Part shown: positions 24,712 through 34,616 of the stretch, one piece after another
How the letters are laid out: every line of letters begins with the position of its first letter
How positions within the stretch are numbered: the first letter of the stretch is position 1
Source: Streptomyces sp. A0642
GTDB lineage: Bacteria; Actinomycetota; Actinomycetes; Streptomycetales; Streptomycetaceae
Length of the DNA stretch: 64,000 nucleotides
Assembly: GCF_004795105.1 (NCBI RefSeq)
Contig: NZ_SSBL01000014.1
Coordinates: forward strand, 111,904 to 175,903
Direction of reading: 5' to 3'
Notes under the pieces: generated by a model
Told to the model about the DNA's origin: nothing
Seen by the model: only the letters and a program-made list of their open reading frames with translations
The model's database searches: none
Program-made: the position numbers and the translations under genes

Positions 24712-26658
24712 TCAGACCGCCCTCATCAGCAGGGTCGCGGCGATGAGAACCGCCGTACCGCCGAACATCGAGACCGCGTAGGAGCGGGCGTAGCCGTTCT
24801 GCAGTTTGCGCAGCCGGCCGGAGAGCCCGCCCATGGACGCGGCCGTGCCGTTGACGACGCCGTCGACCAGGGAGTGGTCGACGTAGACCAGGGAGCGGGT
24901 GAGGTGCTCGCCGCCGCGGACCAGGACCACGTGGTTGAAGTCGTCCTGGAGGAGATCGCGGCGGGCCGCCCGGGTGAGCAGCGAGCCGCGGGGGGCCACC
25001 GCGGGCACCGGCTTGCGTCCGTACATCGCCCAGGCGATCGCGACACCGATGACGAGCACCACCATGGTGGCGGCCGTGACGGTGGTCGCGCTGACCGGGG
25101 AGTCCCCGTGGCGGTGGCCGGTGACGGGCTCCAGCCAGTGCAGGAAGCGGTCACCGATGGAGAAGAAGCCTCCGGCGAAGACCGAACCGAACGCCAGGAT
25201 GATCATGGGGATCGTCATGGACTTCGGGGACTCGTGGGGATGCGGCACGGAGTACTCGCCGCGCGTCTCGGCGGCGGGCTCCACGTCCGGCTCGGCGGGT
25301 GAGGCCGTGGGTGCGTTGCGCCAGCGCTCCTCGCCGAAGAACGTCATCAGCATCACGCGCGTCATGTAGAACGCGGTGATCGCGGCGCCCAGCAGGGTCA
25401 CGGCCCCGAGGATCCAGCCCTCGGTGCCGCCCTTGGCGAACGCCGCCTCGATGATCTTGTCCTTGGAGAAGAAGCCCGACAGGCCGGGGAAGCCGATGAT
25501 CGCGAGGTAGCCGAGGCCGAAGGTGAGGAAGGTGACCGGCATGTACTTCCGCAGGCCGCCGTACCGCCTCATGTCGACCTCGTCGTTCATACCGTGCATG
25601 ACCGAACCGGCGCCGAGGAAGAGCCCGGCCTTGAAGAAGCCGTGCGTCACCAGGTGCATGATCGCGAAGACGTAGCCGATCGGACCGAGCCCGGCGGCCA
25701 GGATCATGTAGCCGATCTGCGACATCGTCGACCCGGCGAGGGCCTTCTTGATGTCGTCCTTCGCGCAACCGACGATCGCACCGAAGAGCAGGGTGACCGC
25801 TCCGACGACCACGACGACCAGCTGTGCGTCCGGTGCGCCGTTGAAGATCGCCCCGGAGCGGACGATGAGATAGACGCCCGCGGTCACCATGGTGGCGGCG
25901 TGGATCAGGGCCGAGACCGGGGTCGGGCCCTCCATCGCGTCACCGAGCCAGGACTGCAGCGGCACCTGGGCGGACTTGCCGCAGGCGGCGAGGAGCAGCA
26001 TCAGGCCGATCGCCGTCAGCTTGCCCTCGCTCGTCTCGCCGGTCGCTTCGAGGACCGGTCCGAAGGCGAAGGTGCCGAAGGTGGTGAACATCAGCATGAT
26101 CGCGATCGACAGGCCCATGTCGCCGACCCGGTTGACCAGGAACGCCTTCTTGGCGGCGGTGGCGGCGCTGGGCTTGTGCTGCCAGAAGCCGATGAGCAGG
26201 TACGACGCCAGACCGACGCCCTCCCACCCGACGTACAGCAGCAGGTAGTTGTCGGCGATGACCAGGATCAGCATCGCCGCGACGAACAGGTTCAGATAGC
26301 CGAAGAAGCGGCGCCGGCGCTCGTCGTGCTCCATGTAGCCGATCGAGTAGATGTGGATCAGGGTGCCCACACTCGTGATCAGCAGCACGAAGGTCATCGA
26401 CAACTGGTCGAGCTGGAAGGCCACATCGGCTTGGAAGCCCTCGACCGGAATCCAGCTGTACAGCTTCTGGTGCAGCGCGCGGTCCTCGGCGCCCTTCCCG
26501 AGCATGTCGGTGAAGAGCACCACGGCGACGACGAAGGAGGCGGCGGCGAGCGCGGTGCCGAGCCAGTGGCCCACGCGGTCCAGCCGACGGCCGCCGCAGA
26601 GCAGCACCGCCGCTCCGAGCAGGGGCGCCGCTACGAGCAGCGCAATCAGATTCTCCAC
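24712..26658 (-). CDS. nuoL: NADH-quinone oxidoreductase subunit L
   Basis: A 648-residue distal antiporter-like subunit of complex I, with a C-terminal extension including the long lateral helix. Core motifs are FLVNRVGDMGLSIAIM, GKSAQVPLQSWLGDAMEGPTPVSALIHAATMV and STMSQIGYMILAAGLG. The loop near residues 455-480 (EPDVEPAAETRGEYSVPHPHES) is longer and more polar than in E. coli. It lies 15 nt after nuoK. Confidence 0.95.
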   Translation of the reverse strand: MENLIALLVAAPLLGAAVLLCGGRRLDRVGHWLGTALAAASFVVAVVLFTDMLGKGAEDRALHQKLYSWIPVEGFQADVAFQLDQLSMTFVLLITSVGTLIHIYSIGYMEHDERRRRFFGYLNLFVAAMLILVIADNYLLLYVGWEGVGLASYLLIGFWQHKPSAATAAKKAFLVNRVGDMGLSIAIMLMFTTFGTFAFGPVLEATGETSEGKLTAIGLMLLLAACGKSAQVPLQSWLGDAMEGPTPVSALIHAATMVTAGVYLIVRSGAIFNGAPDAQLVVVVVGAVTLLFGAIVGCAKDDIKKALAGSTMSQIGYMILAAGLGPIGYVFAIMHLVTHGFFKAGLFLGAGSVMHGMNDEVDMRRYGGLRKYMPVTFLTFGLGYLAIIGFPGLSGFFSKDKIIEAAFAKGGTEGWILGAVTLLGAAITAFYMTRVMLMTFFGEERWRNAPTASPAEPDVEPAAETRGEYSVPHPHESPKSMTIPMIILAFGSVFAGGFFSIGDRFLHWLEPVTGHRHGDSPVSATTVTAATMVVLVIGVAIAWAMYGRKPVPAVAPRGSLLTRAARRDLLQDDFNHVVLVRGGEHLTRSLVYVDHSLVDGVVNGTAASMGGLSGRLRKLQNGYARSYAVSMFGGTAVLIAATLLMRAV

Positions 26659-26673
26659 AGTGCAAGCGCCCCT

Positions 26674-26973
26674 CTACAGCTTCATCAGGCTGGCATCGTC
26701 GACCGAGGCCGAGTGGCGGGAACGGAACAGCGACACGATGATCGCGAGCCCGACCACGACCTCCGCCGCGGCGACGACCATCGTGAAGAACGCGATGATC
26801 TGGCCGTCGAGGTTGCCGTGCATCCGGGAGAAGGTGACGAACGCGAGGTTGCAGGCGTTGAGCATCAGCTCCACGCACATGAACACCACGATCGCGTTCC
26901 GCCTGATCAGGACCCCGGCCGCGCCGATCGTGAACAGCAGAGCGGCGAGATAGAGGTAGTTGACCGGATTCAC
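26674..26973 (-). CDS. nuoK: NADH-quinone oxidoreductase subunit K
   Basis: A 99-residue three-span subunit of complex I. The conserved membrane Glu residues are present in VFMCVELMLNACNLAFV and FTMVVAAAEVVVGLAI. It starts inside the end of nuoJ (4-nt overlap). Length is normal for the family. Confidence 0.95.
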   Translation of the reverse strand: MNPVNYLYLAALLFTIGAAGVLIRRNAIVVFMCVELMLNACNLAFVTFSRMHGNLDGQIIAFFTMVVAAAEVVVGLAIIVSLFRSRHSASVDDASLMKL

Positions 26974-27800
26974 TTGGCGACCTCCTCTTCTTCTGCGGTG
27001 TCCCGGCCGAGCCGCTCACCGGAGCGCTGCTCCAGTGCCTTGAGGCCGGCCAGCGACTCGTGGGACACATCGCGCATCTGGCCGCGCTTGCGCAGCGTCT
27101 GCATGACGGTGAGTTCGGACGGTGTGCCGTCCGGGAGCAGTCCGGCGATGTCCACGGCGTTGTGCCGGGCGTAGACGCCGGGTGCGGGGAGCGGCGGCAG
27201 GTGGTTGCCGCGCACGCGCTCCTCGGACATCTCCCGCTGGTTCTTCGCCCGTTCGGTGCGCTCGCGGTGCGTGAGCACCATCGCGCCGACCGTGGCGGTG
27301 ATGAGCAGCGCACCGGTGATCTCGAAGGCGAAGACGTACTTGGTGAAGATGAGGCTGGCGAGCCCCTCCACGTTCCCGCCGTGCGCGGCGTTGGCGGTGC
27401 CCAGCCCGTTGAAGCTGTTCAGCGAGGCGTTGCCGATGCCCGCGATCAGCAGCACACCGAAGCCGAGCCCGCACCCGGCGGCCAGCCAGCGCTGGCCCTT
27501 GAGGGTCTCCTTCAGGGAGTCCGCCGCCGTGACGCCGACGAGCATGACCACGAAGAGGAACAGCATCATGATCGCGCCGGTGTAGACGACGACCTGGACG
27601 ATGCCGAGGAAGTAGGCGCCGTTGGCGAGGTAGAACACCGCCAGGATGATCATGGTCCCGGCGAGGCTCAGCGCGCTGTGCACCGCCCTCTTCATCAGTA
27701 CGGTGGACAGGGCCCCGATCACGGCGACCGTGCCGAGCACCCAGAACTGGAAGGCCTCGCCGGTCGACGTCTGGGAGGCCGCTGCGGCCAGGCCGGTCAT
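26970..27800 (-). CDS. nuoJ: NADH-quinone oxidoreductase subunit J
   Basis: A 276-residue five-span subunit of complex I. The pi-bulge helix region VVVYTGAIMMLFLFVVMLVG is clear. The last 90 or so residues after the final helix form a charged cytoplasmic tail (HRERTERAKNQREMSEERVR onwards) that E. coli NuoJ lacks, as in other actinobacteria. It overlaps nuoI and nuoK by 4 nt on either side. Confidence 0.94.
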   Translation of the reverse strand: MTGLAAAASQTSTGEAFQFWVLGTVAVIGALSTVLMKRAVHSALSLAGTMIILAVFYLANGAYFLGIVQVVVYTGAIMMLFLFVVMLVGVTAADSLKETLKGQRWLAAGCGLGFGVLLIAGIGNASLNSFNGLGTANAAHGGNVEGLASLIFTKYVFAFEITGALLITATVGAMVLTHRERTERAKNQREMSEERVRGNHLPPLPAPGVYARHNAVDIAGLLPDGTPSELTVMQTLRKRGQMRDVSHESLAGLKALEQRSGERLGRDTAEEEEVAK

Positions 27801-28507
27801 GCGTCCACCTCCTGCGTGGCGCCGTTGCTCTCGCCGAGCCCGTCGTCCGGCTTCTCGCCCTTGGAGACGGCGAGCTGGCGTTCGGTACCGGGGGCGGCCT
27901 CGGTCACCAGGCCCCGGTAGTAGTCCTGTTCGTCCGTGCCGGGGAAGATCGCGTGCGGGCTGTCGACCATGCCTTCCTCCAGGCCCGCGAGCAGCTCGTC
28001 CTTGGTGTAGATGAGGCTCTCGCGGGTGGTGTTGGCGAGCTCGAACTCATTGGTCATCGTCAGCGCCCGGGTCGGGCAGGCCTCGATGCACAGTCCGCAG
28101 AGGATGCAGCGCGCGTAGTTGATCTGGTAGACGCGGCCGTAGCGCTCGCCCGGGGAGTAGCGCTCCTCGTCGGTGTTGTCCGCGCCCTCGACGTAGATCG
28201 CGTCCGCCGGGCAGGCCCAGGCGCACAGCTCGCAGCCGACGCACTTCTCCAGCCCGTCCGGGTGGCGGTTGAGCTGGTGCCGGCCGTGGAAGCGCGGCGC
28301 CGTCACCTTCGGCGTCTCCGGATACTGCTCGGTCAGCCGCTTCTTGAACATGGCCTTGAAGGTCACGCCGAAGCCGGCCACCGGATTCTGGAACTTGTCC
28401 TCCGAAGAATCCGAGGACCGCGAAGATTCCGAAGATCCCGAGGGACCGGAAGGACGCGTGGACTTCGCCGGCTTCTTGGACCCCGGCGACTCAGACAGTT
28501 CAGACAC
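27797..28507 (-). CDS. nuoI: NADH-quinone oxidoreductase subunit I (2[4Fe-4S])
   Basis: A 236-residue ferredoxin-like subunit that carries clusters N6a and N6b between NuoG and NuoB. Motifs CVGCELCAWACP and CILCGLCIEACP hold eight Cys. I chose the GTG at 28507 because AAGGAGG lies 6 nt upstream and the start overlaps the nuoH stop by 8 nt. The first 40 residues are an unusual Ser/Pro/Lys-rich low-complexity stretch, and the C-terminal tail is longer than in E. coli. Confidence 0.94.
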   Translation of the reverse strand: MSELSESPGSKKPAKSTRPSGPSGSSESSRSSDSSEDKFQNPVAGFGVTFKAMFKKRLTEQYPETPKVTAPRFHGRHQLNRHPDGLEKCVGCELCAWACPADAIYVEGADNTDEERYSPGERYGRVYQINYARCILCGLCIEACPTRALTMTNEFELANTTRESLIYTKDELLAGLEEGMVDSPHAIFPGTDEQDYYRGLVTEAAPGTERQLAVSKGEKPDDGLGESNGATQEVDA

Positions 28508-29903
28508 CGCCGGCCTCCTTTCCGTCACTCGGATTTCCGTCACTCTGAGTATCCATGCCGCCACTGACAACGAGCTCGCGCTCGCGGCGCGGCCTGCGCC
28601 TCGGCACGGGAGGCAGGGTCTGTCCGGGCAGCGGCGGCACCGGGAACCCGCCCGCCATCGGGTCGAACGCCGGCTCCGGAGCCGCGTCCTCCACGGCCGC
28701 CCGGCCCTTCTTGTCGCGGAAGATGTCGACCACGAAGGAGATCAGCAGCACCGCGATCACGGCCCCGGCCACGTAGAGCAGGATCCTCGAGAAGTCGTAG
28801 CCCTCGTTGCGCAGGGCCCGCACGGTCGCGACCATCATCAGCCAGACGACGGAGACCGGGATCAGGACCTTCCAGCCCAGCTTCATCAGCTGGTCGTAGC
28901 GGACGCGGGGCAGCGTGCCGCGCAGCCAGATGAAGAAGAACAGCAGCAGCTGGACCTTGACGACGAACCAGAGCATCGGCCACCAGCCGTGGTTCGCGCC
29001 CTCCCAGAAGGTGCTGATCGGCCACGGGGCCCGCCAGCCGCCCAGGAACAGGGTCACGGAGACCGCGGAGACGGTGACCATGTTGACGTACTCGGCGAGC
29101 ATGAACATCGCGAACTTGATCGACGAGTACTCGGTGTTGAAGCCGCCGACCAGGTCGCCCTCGGACTCCGGCATGTCGAACGGGGCGCGGTTCGTCTCAC
29201 CGACCATCGTGACGATGTAGATGATGAAGGAGACCGGCAGCAGGATGATGAACCAGCGGTCCTCCTGCGCCTCCACGATCTTCGAGGTCGACATCGAACC
29301 GGAGTAGAGGAAGACCGAGGCGAACGCGGCGCCCATCGCGATCTCGTAGCTGATCATCTGCGCGCACGAGCGGAGCCCGCCGAGCAGCGGGTACGTCGAA
29401 CCGGAGGACCAGCCCGCCAGCACGATGCCGTAGATCCCGACCGAGGCGACCGCGAGGATGTAGAGCATCGCGATCGGCAGGTCGGTGAGCTGCATCGCCG
29501 TACGGTGCCCGAAGATCGAGACCTCGTTGCCGGACGGCCCGAAGGGGATGACCGCGATCGCCATGAACGCGGGGATCGCCGCGATGATCGGGGCCAGGAC
29601 GTAGACGACCTTGTCCGCCCGCTTGACGATGACGTCTTCCTTCAGCATCAGCTTGATGCCGTCGGCGAGCGACTGGAGCATGCCCCAGGGGCCGTGCCGG
29701 TTCGGGCCGATGCGCAGCTGCATCCAGGCGACGACCTTGCGCTCCCACACGATGGAGAAGAGCACGGTCACCATCAGGAACGCGAAGCAGAAGACCGCCT
29801 TGATGACGACGAGCCACCACGGGTCGGTGCCGAACATCGACAGGTCCTCGGCGGCGAGCACGGCGCCGTGCGGGGCCGCGGCCAGTTGAGCGAAGGCACT
29901 CAC
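28500..29903 (-). CDS. nuoH: NADH-quinone oxidoreductase subunit H
   Basis: A 467-residue membrane subunit with about eight spans that forms the quinone chamber. The motifs RIGPNRHGPWGMLQSLADGIKLMLKED and ETNRAPFDMPESEGDLVGGFNTEYSS are conserved. The last 75 residues (AAVEDAAPEPAFDPMAGGFPVPPLPG onward) are a Pro/Gly-rich cytoplasmic tail typical of actinobacteria. It overlaps nuoG by 4 nt and nuoI by 8 nt. Confidence 0.95.
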   Translation of the reverse strand: MSAFAQLAAAPHGAVLAAEDLSMFGTDPWWLVVIKAVFCFAFLMVTVLFSIVWERKVVAWMQLRIGPNRHGPWGMLQSLADGIKLMLKEDVIVKRADKVVYVLAPIIAAIPAFMAIAVIPFGPSGNEVSIFGHRTAMQLTDLPIAMLYILAVASVGIYGIVLAGWSSGSTYPLLGGLRSCAQMISYEIAMGAAFASVFLYSGSMSTSKIVEAQEDRWFIILLPVSFIIYIVTMVGETNRAPFDMPESEGDLVGGFNTEYSSIKFAMFMLAEYVNMVTVSAVSVTLFLGGWRAPWPISTFWEGANHGWWPMLWFVVKVQLLLFFFIWLRGTLPRVRYDQLMKLGWKVLIPVSVVWLMMVATVRALRNEGYDFSRILLYVAGAVIAVLLISFVVDIFRDKKGRAAVEDAAPEPAFDPMAGGFPVPPLPGQTLPPVPRRRPRRERELVVSGGMDTQSDGNPSDGKEAGGV

Positions 29904-32407
29904 GCCCCCACCTCCGGTGTGACGTCGGAAATGCCGGGTGCGGCGGGGCCGATCCGGACCAGGCCGCCCGGCTGGACGCCGGTGTCGGCCGGGACACCGC
30001 GCCCGACGGAGTTCAGCGGCACCCAGACCACCCGGTCCGGCATGCCGGTGATCTGGAGCGGCAGTTGGACGGTGCCCGCCGGGCCGGAGACGGCCAGCAG
30101 ATCGCCGTCCTTGACGCCCGTCTCGGCCGCGGTGACGGCGGAGAGCCGGGCGACCGCGGCGTGCCGCGTCCCGGCCAGCGCCGGGTCGCCCTCCTGGAGC
30201 CGGCCCAGGTCGAGCAGCATCCGGTGGCCCGCGAGGACCGCCTCGCCGTCGCCGGGCCGCGGCAGCGGCCTGGCCGACGCCCGCGGGTCCTCCGCGTGCG
30301 TGCCCTGCCAGCCGCCGAGCCGGTCCAGCTCGCGGCGCACGGACTTCAGGTCCGGAAGCGCGAAGCGGACGTCCAGGGCGTCGGCCAGCATGTGCAGCAC
30401 CCGGGCGTCGCCCGGAGCCACGTTCCGCGTCATCTGCTCGGGCTTCAGCGCGGCCTCGAACATCCGCGCCCTGCCCTCCCAGTTGAGGAAGGTGCCGGAC
30501 TTCTCGGCGACCGCGGCGACCGGGAGGACCACATCGGCCCGCTCGGTGACCTCGCTGGGGCGAAGCTCCAGGGAGACCAGGAATCCGACCTGGTCCAGGG
30601 CCTCCAGGGCCCGGGCCGGATCGGGCAGGTCATCGACCTCGACCCCGGCGACGAGCAGCGCGCCCAGTTCGCCGGAGGCCGCGGCCTCGACGATCTGGCC
30701 GGTGTCGCGGCCGAAGCGGGAGGGGAGTTCGGCGACGCCCCAGACGGACGCCACCTCGTCCCGGGCCCGCGGATCGGTGGCCGGGCGGCCGCCGGGCAGC
30801 AGCGACGGAATCGCGCCCGCCTCCACCGCGCCGCGCTCGCCGGCCCGGCGCGGGATCCACACCAGGGTGGCCCCGGTCGCGGTCGCCGCCCGCACCGCGG
30901 CGGTCAGCCCGCCCGGCACACCGGCCAGCCGCTCACCCACCACGATCAGGGCGCCGGCCCCGCGCAGCGCCTCGGCCGCCGCGGCTCCGTCGCCGTCGAG
31001 GCCGACGCCGCCCGCGATCGCGTCCAGCCACTCGGTCTCGGTGCCGGGGGCGGCGGGCAGCAGCGTGCCGCCCGCCTTCGTGAGGCCGCGCGTCGCGTGC
31101 GAGGCGATGGCGAACGTGCGCTGTCCGTGCTTGCGGTGGGCCTTGCGCAGCCGCAGGAAGACGCCGGGCGCCTCCTCCTCGGACTCGAACCCGGCCAGCA
31201 GGACGGTCGGGGCCTTCTCCAGCGAGGTGTACGTGACACCGCTGCCGTCCAGGTCACGGCCGCGCCCTGCGACGCGGGAGGCCAGGAAGTCGGCCTCCTC
31301 GCCGCTGTGCACCCGGGCCCGGAAGTCGATGTCGTTGGTGTCCAGGGCTACCCGGGCGAACTTGCTGTACGCGTACGCGTCCTCGACGGTCAGCCGGCCG
31401 CCCGTGAGGACGCCGGTCCGGCCGCGTGCGGCGGAGAGGCCGGCGGCCGCGGCGGCCAGCGCCTCGGGCCAGCTCGCCGGCTCCAGCACGCCCGCCGCGC
31501 TGCGGACCAGCGGGGTGGTGAGCCGGTCGCGCTGCTGGGCGTAACGGAAACCGAACCGGCCCTTGTCGCAGAGCCACTCCTCGTTGACCTCGGGGTCGTT
31601 GGAGGCGAGGCGCCGCATGACCTTGCCGCGCCGGTGGTCGGTGCGGGTGGCGCAGCCGCCGGCGCAGTGCTCGCACACCGAGGGCGACGACACCAGGTCG
31701 AAGGGACGGGCGCGGAACCGGTACGCCGCCGAGGTCAGCGCCCCGACCGGGCAGATCTGGATGGTGTTGCCGGAGAAGTACGACTGGAACGGATCGCCCT
31801 CGCCGATGCCGACCTGCTGGAGCGCGCCGCGCTCGATCAGCTCGATCATCGGGTCGCCCGCCACCTGGTTGGAGAACCGGGTGCAGCGCGCGCAGAGCAC
31901 ACACCGCTCACGGTCCAGCAGCACCTGGGTGGAGATCGGCACGGGCTTCTCGTACGTCCGCTTCCGCCCGTCGAAGCGGGAGGTCGCGTCTCCGTGCGAC
32001 ATCGCCTGGTTCTGCAGCGGACACTCGCCGCCCTTGTCGCAGACCGGACAGTCCAGCGGGTGGTTGATGAGCAGCAGCTCCATCACGCCCCGCTGCGCCT
32101 TGTCGGCGACCGGCGAGGTGATCTGCGACTTGACGACCATGCCGTCGGTGCAGGTGATGGTGCAGGACGCCATCGGCTTGCGCTGGCCCTCGACCTCGAC
32201 GATGCACTGGCGGCAGGCGCCGGCCGGGTCGAGGAGCGGGTGGTCGCAGAAGCGCGGGATCTCGATGCCGAGGAGTTCGGCGGCCCGGATGACCAGGGTG
32301 CCCTTGGGCACGCTGATCTCGATGCCGTCGATGGTCAGCGTGACCAGGTCCTCGGGCGGGACCGCCGCCTCGCCGCCCCCGGAGGGCGCACTCGTGGTGA
32401 CTGTCAT
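29900..32407 (-). CDS. nuoG: NADH-quinone oxidoreductase subunit G
   Basis: An 835-residue iron-sulfur subunit. It has an N-terminal [2Fe-2S] domain (CDHPLLDPAGACRQC), a His-Cys3 cluster region (HPLDCPVCDKGGECPLQ), two-cluster cysteines CVLCARC and CPVG, and a molybdopterin-oxidoreductase-like domain. The pattern CEHCAGGC followed 27 residues later by C matches the ligands of the off-path cluster N7. It also passes electrons from NuoF to NuoI. The gene overlaps nuoF and nuoH by 4 nt. Confidence 0.95.
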   Translation of the reverse strand: MTVTTSAPSGGGEAAVPPEDLVTLTIDGIEISVPKGTLVIRAAELLGIEIPRFCDHPLLDPAGACRQCIVEVEGQRKPMASCTITCTDGMVVKSQITSPVADKAQRGVMELLLINHPLDCPVCDKGGECPLQNQAMSHGDATSRFDGRKRTYEKPVPISTQVLLDRERCVLCARCTRFSNQVAGDPMIELIERGALQQVGIGEGDPFQSYFSGNTIQICPVGALTSAAYRFRARPFDLVSSPSVCEHCAGGCATRTDHRRGKVMRRLASNDPEVNEEWLCDKGRFGFRYAQQRDRLTTPLVRSAAGVLEPASWPEALAAAAAGLSAARGRTGVLTGGRLTVEDAYAYSKFARVALDTNDIDFRARVHSGEEADFLASRVAGRGRDLDGSGVTYTSLEKAPTVLLAGFESEEEAPGVFLRLRKAHRKHGQRTFAIASHATRGLTKAGGTLLPAAPGTETEWLDAIAGGVGLDGDGAAAAEALRGAGALIVVGERLAGVPGGLTAAVRAATATGATLVWIPRRAGERGAVEAGAIPSLLPGGRPATDPRARDEVASVWGVAELPSRFGRDTGQIVEAAASGELGALLVAGVEVDDLPDPARALEALDQVGFLVSLELRPSEVTERADVVLPVAAVAEKSGTFLNWEGRARMFEAALKPEQMTRNVAPGDARVLHMLADALDVRFALPDLKSVRRELDRLGGWQGTHAEDPRASARPLPRPGDGEAVLAGHRMLLDLGRLQEGDPALAGTRHAAVARLSAVTAAETGVKDGDLLAVSGPAGTVQLPLQITGMPDRVVWVPLNSVGRGVPADTGVQPGGLVRIGPAAPGISDVTPEVGA

Positions 32408-33771
32408 GCGTTCACCCCCTGGGGTGCGTTCTTGTCGTCGGCCCAGACGGTCGACCTGGCGGGATCGAAGGGGCAGCCCTTGCCGGTGATGTGCTGCTCG
32501 TACTCGTCGCGGAAGTACTTCAGCGAGGAGAAGATCGGCGAGGCTGCGCCGTCGCCGAGGGCGCAGAAGGACTTGCCGTTGATGTTGTCGGCGATGTCGT
32601 TCAGCTTGTCGATGTCGGCCATCTGTCCCTTGCCCGCTTCGATGTCGCGGAGCAACTGGACGAGCCAGTACGTGCCCTCACGGCATGGCGTGCACTTGCC
32701 GCAGGACTCGTGGGCGTAGAACTCGGTCCAGCGGGTGACGGCCCGCACGACGCAGGTGGTCTCGTCGAAGCACTGGAGCGCCTTGGTGCCGAGCATGGAA
32801 CCGGCGGCGCCGACGCCCTCGTAGTCGAGGGGCACGTCGAGGTGCTCCTCGGTGAACATCGGGGTGGAGGAGCCGCCCGGGGTCCAGAACTTCAGCCGGT
32901 GGCCGGGTCGCATGCCGCCGCTCATGTCGAGGAGCTGGCGCAGCGTGATGCCGAGCGGGGCCTCGTACTGGCCGGGACCGGCGACGTGTCCGCTGAGCGA
33001 GTACAGCGTGAAGCCCGGGGACTTCTCGCTGCCCATGGACTTGAACCAGTCCTTGCCCTTGTTCAGGATCGCGGGAACCGAGGCGATGGACTCGACGTTG
33101 TTCACCACGGTGGGGCAGGCGTACAGACCGGCGACCGCGGGGAAGGGCGGGCGCAGCCGGGGCTGGCCGCGGCGTCCTTCGAGCGAGTCGAGGAGTGCCG
33201 TCTCCTCACCGCAGATGTACGCACCGGCGCCCGCGTGCACGGTGAGTTCCAGATCGAGCCCGGAGCCCATGATGTTCGTGCCGAGGTAGCCCGCCTCGTA
33301 CGCCTCGCGCACGGCTTCGTGCAACCGCCGCAGTACGGGGACGACTTCGCCGCGCAGATAGATGAAGGCGTGCGTGGAGCGGATCGCGTAGCAGGCGATC
33401 ACGATGCCTTCGATCAGGCTGTGCGGGTTGGCGAAGAGGAGCGGGATGTCCTTGCAGGTCCCGGGCTCCGACTCGTCGGCGTTGACGACCAGGTAGTGCG
33501 GTTTGCCGTCGCCCTGCGGGATGAACTGCCACTTCATCCCGGTGGGGAAGCCGGCGCCGCCGCGACCGCGCAGACCGGAGTCCTTGACGTACGCGATGAG
33601 GTCGTCCGGGGACATGGCGAGGGCCTTGCGCAGCCCCTCGTACCCCTCGTGGCGGCGGTAGGTCTCCAGGGTCCAGGATTCCGGCTCGTCCCAGAAGGCG
33701 GACAGAACCGGCGCGAGAAGCTTCTCGGGGCTGGTCCCGTTCTTGTCGAGTTCGGCGGCCAACGTCATCAC
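32404..33771 (-). CDS. nuoF: NADH-quinone oxidoreductase subunit F (NADH- and FMN-binding)
   Basis: A 455-residue entry subunit that oxidises NADH with FMN and cluster N3. The NADH/FMN glycine motif is GLRGRGGAGFPTGMKW, the FMN region YICGEETALLDSLEGRRGQPR, and the [4Fe-4S] motif SCGKCTPCREGT with a distal Cys in FCALGDGA. Length and order are standard. It overlaps nuoE and nuoG by 4 nt. Confidence 0.96.
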   Translation of the reverse strand: MMTLAAELDKNGTSPEKLLAPVLSAFWDEPESWTLETYRRHEGYEGLRKALAMSPDDLIAYVKDSGLRGRGGAGFPTGMKWQFIPQGDGKPHYLVVNADESEPGTCKDIPLLFANPHSLIEGIVIACYAIRSTHAFIYLRGEVVPVLRRLHEAVREAYEAGYLGTNIMGSGLDLELTVHAGAGAYICGEETALLDSLEGRRGQPRLRPPFPAVAGLYACPTVVNNVESIASVPAILNKGKDWFKSMGSEKSPGFTLYSLSGHVAGPGQYEAPLGITLRQLLDMSGGMRPGHRLKFWTPGGSSTPMFTEEHLDVPLDYEGVGAAGSMLGTKALQCFDETTCVVRAVTRWTEFYAHESCGKCTPCREGTYWLVQLLRDIEAGKGQMADIDKLNDIADNINGKSFCALGDGAASPIFSSLKYFRDEYEQHITGKGCPFDPARSTVWADDKNAPQGVNA

Positions 33772-34616
33772 TCCCCCTCCTCGGCGGCGGGACCGGCCGG
33801 GTGGTCCGGGTCGGAGGCCGAGGTCTGCTGTGGCGCGTCATGGGAGCTGAGGTGTTCGGCGCCCTTCTGCGGTTCGTCGCGCGGCGCCTGACCGCGGGGG
33901 CCCACCACGCGGGGCTGGGGCCCGGCCTCGCCCTTGGCCAGCTTCAGACCGATGAGCGAGGCGGGTCCGGCTCCGCCGGACGCGGCGACGGCGCCGGGGC
34001 GCTCGTCGGGGAAGCCGGCCAGGATGCGGGCGGTCTCCTTGTACGAGCAGAGCGGGGCGCCGCGGGTGGGCTCGACGGCGCGGCCAGCGATCAGGTCGTC
34101 GACGAGCCGCGTGGCGCTCTCGGGCGTCTGGTTGTCGAAGAACTCCCAGTTGACCATCACGACGGGCGCGAAGTCGCAGGCCGCGTTGCACTCGATGTGT
34201 TCGAGGGTGACCTTGCCGTCCTGGGTCGTCTCGTCGTTGCCGACGCCGAGGTGGTCCTTGAGCCGGTCGAAGATGGCGTCGCCGCCCATCACCGCGCAGA
34301 GCGTGTTGGTGCAGACGCCGACCTGGTAGTCGCCGCCGGCCTTGCGCCGGTACATCGTGTAGAAGGTGGCGACCGCGGTGACCTCGGCGGTGGTGAGGCC
34401 GAGCACGTCGGCGCAGAACGCCATGCCCGTACGCGAGACGTACCCCTCCTCGGACTGCACGAGGTGCAGCAGCGGGAGCAGCGCGGAGCGGCTGTCGGGG
34501 TAGCGGGCGATCACCTCCTTCGCATCCGCTTCGAGCCTGGCGCGCACCTCGGCCGGGTAGGCGGGGGCGGGGAGCTGCGGCATCCCCAGACTGACTTCGC
34601 TGCGTGCTTCGGTCAC
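33768..34616 (-). CDS. nuoE: NADH-quinone oxidoreductase subunit E ([2Fe-2S])
   Basis: A 282-residue subunit with thioredoxin-like fold and the [2Fe-2S] ligands in CTNTLCAVMGG and ECNAACDFAPV. The GTG at 34616 overlaps the nuoD stop (GTGA). The last 90 residues or so, after the Fe-S domain, are a Pro/Gly/Gln-rich extension (ERPGAVAASGGAGPASLIGL onward) that E. coli NuoE does not have. Confidence 0.94.
   Translation of the reverse strand: MTEARSEVSLGMPQLPAPAYPAEVRARLEADAKEVIARYPDSRSALLPLLHLVQSEEGYVSRTGMAFCADVLGLTTAEVTAVATFYTMYRRKAGGDYQVGVCTNTLCAVMGGDAIFDRLKDHLGVGNDETTQDGKVTLEHIECNAACDFAPVVMVNWEFFDNQTPESATRLVDDLIAGRAVEPTRGAPLCSYKETARILAGFPDERPGAVAASGGAGPASLIGLKLAKGEAGPQPRVVGPRGQAPRDEPQKGAEHLSSHDAPQQTSASDPDHPAGPAAEEGE

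Noticed and set aside
28269..31544. Open frame of about 1,090 codons antisense to nuoG and nuoH
   Set aside because: Shadow of conserved complex I genes; no family resemblance.
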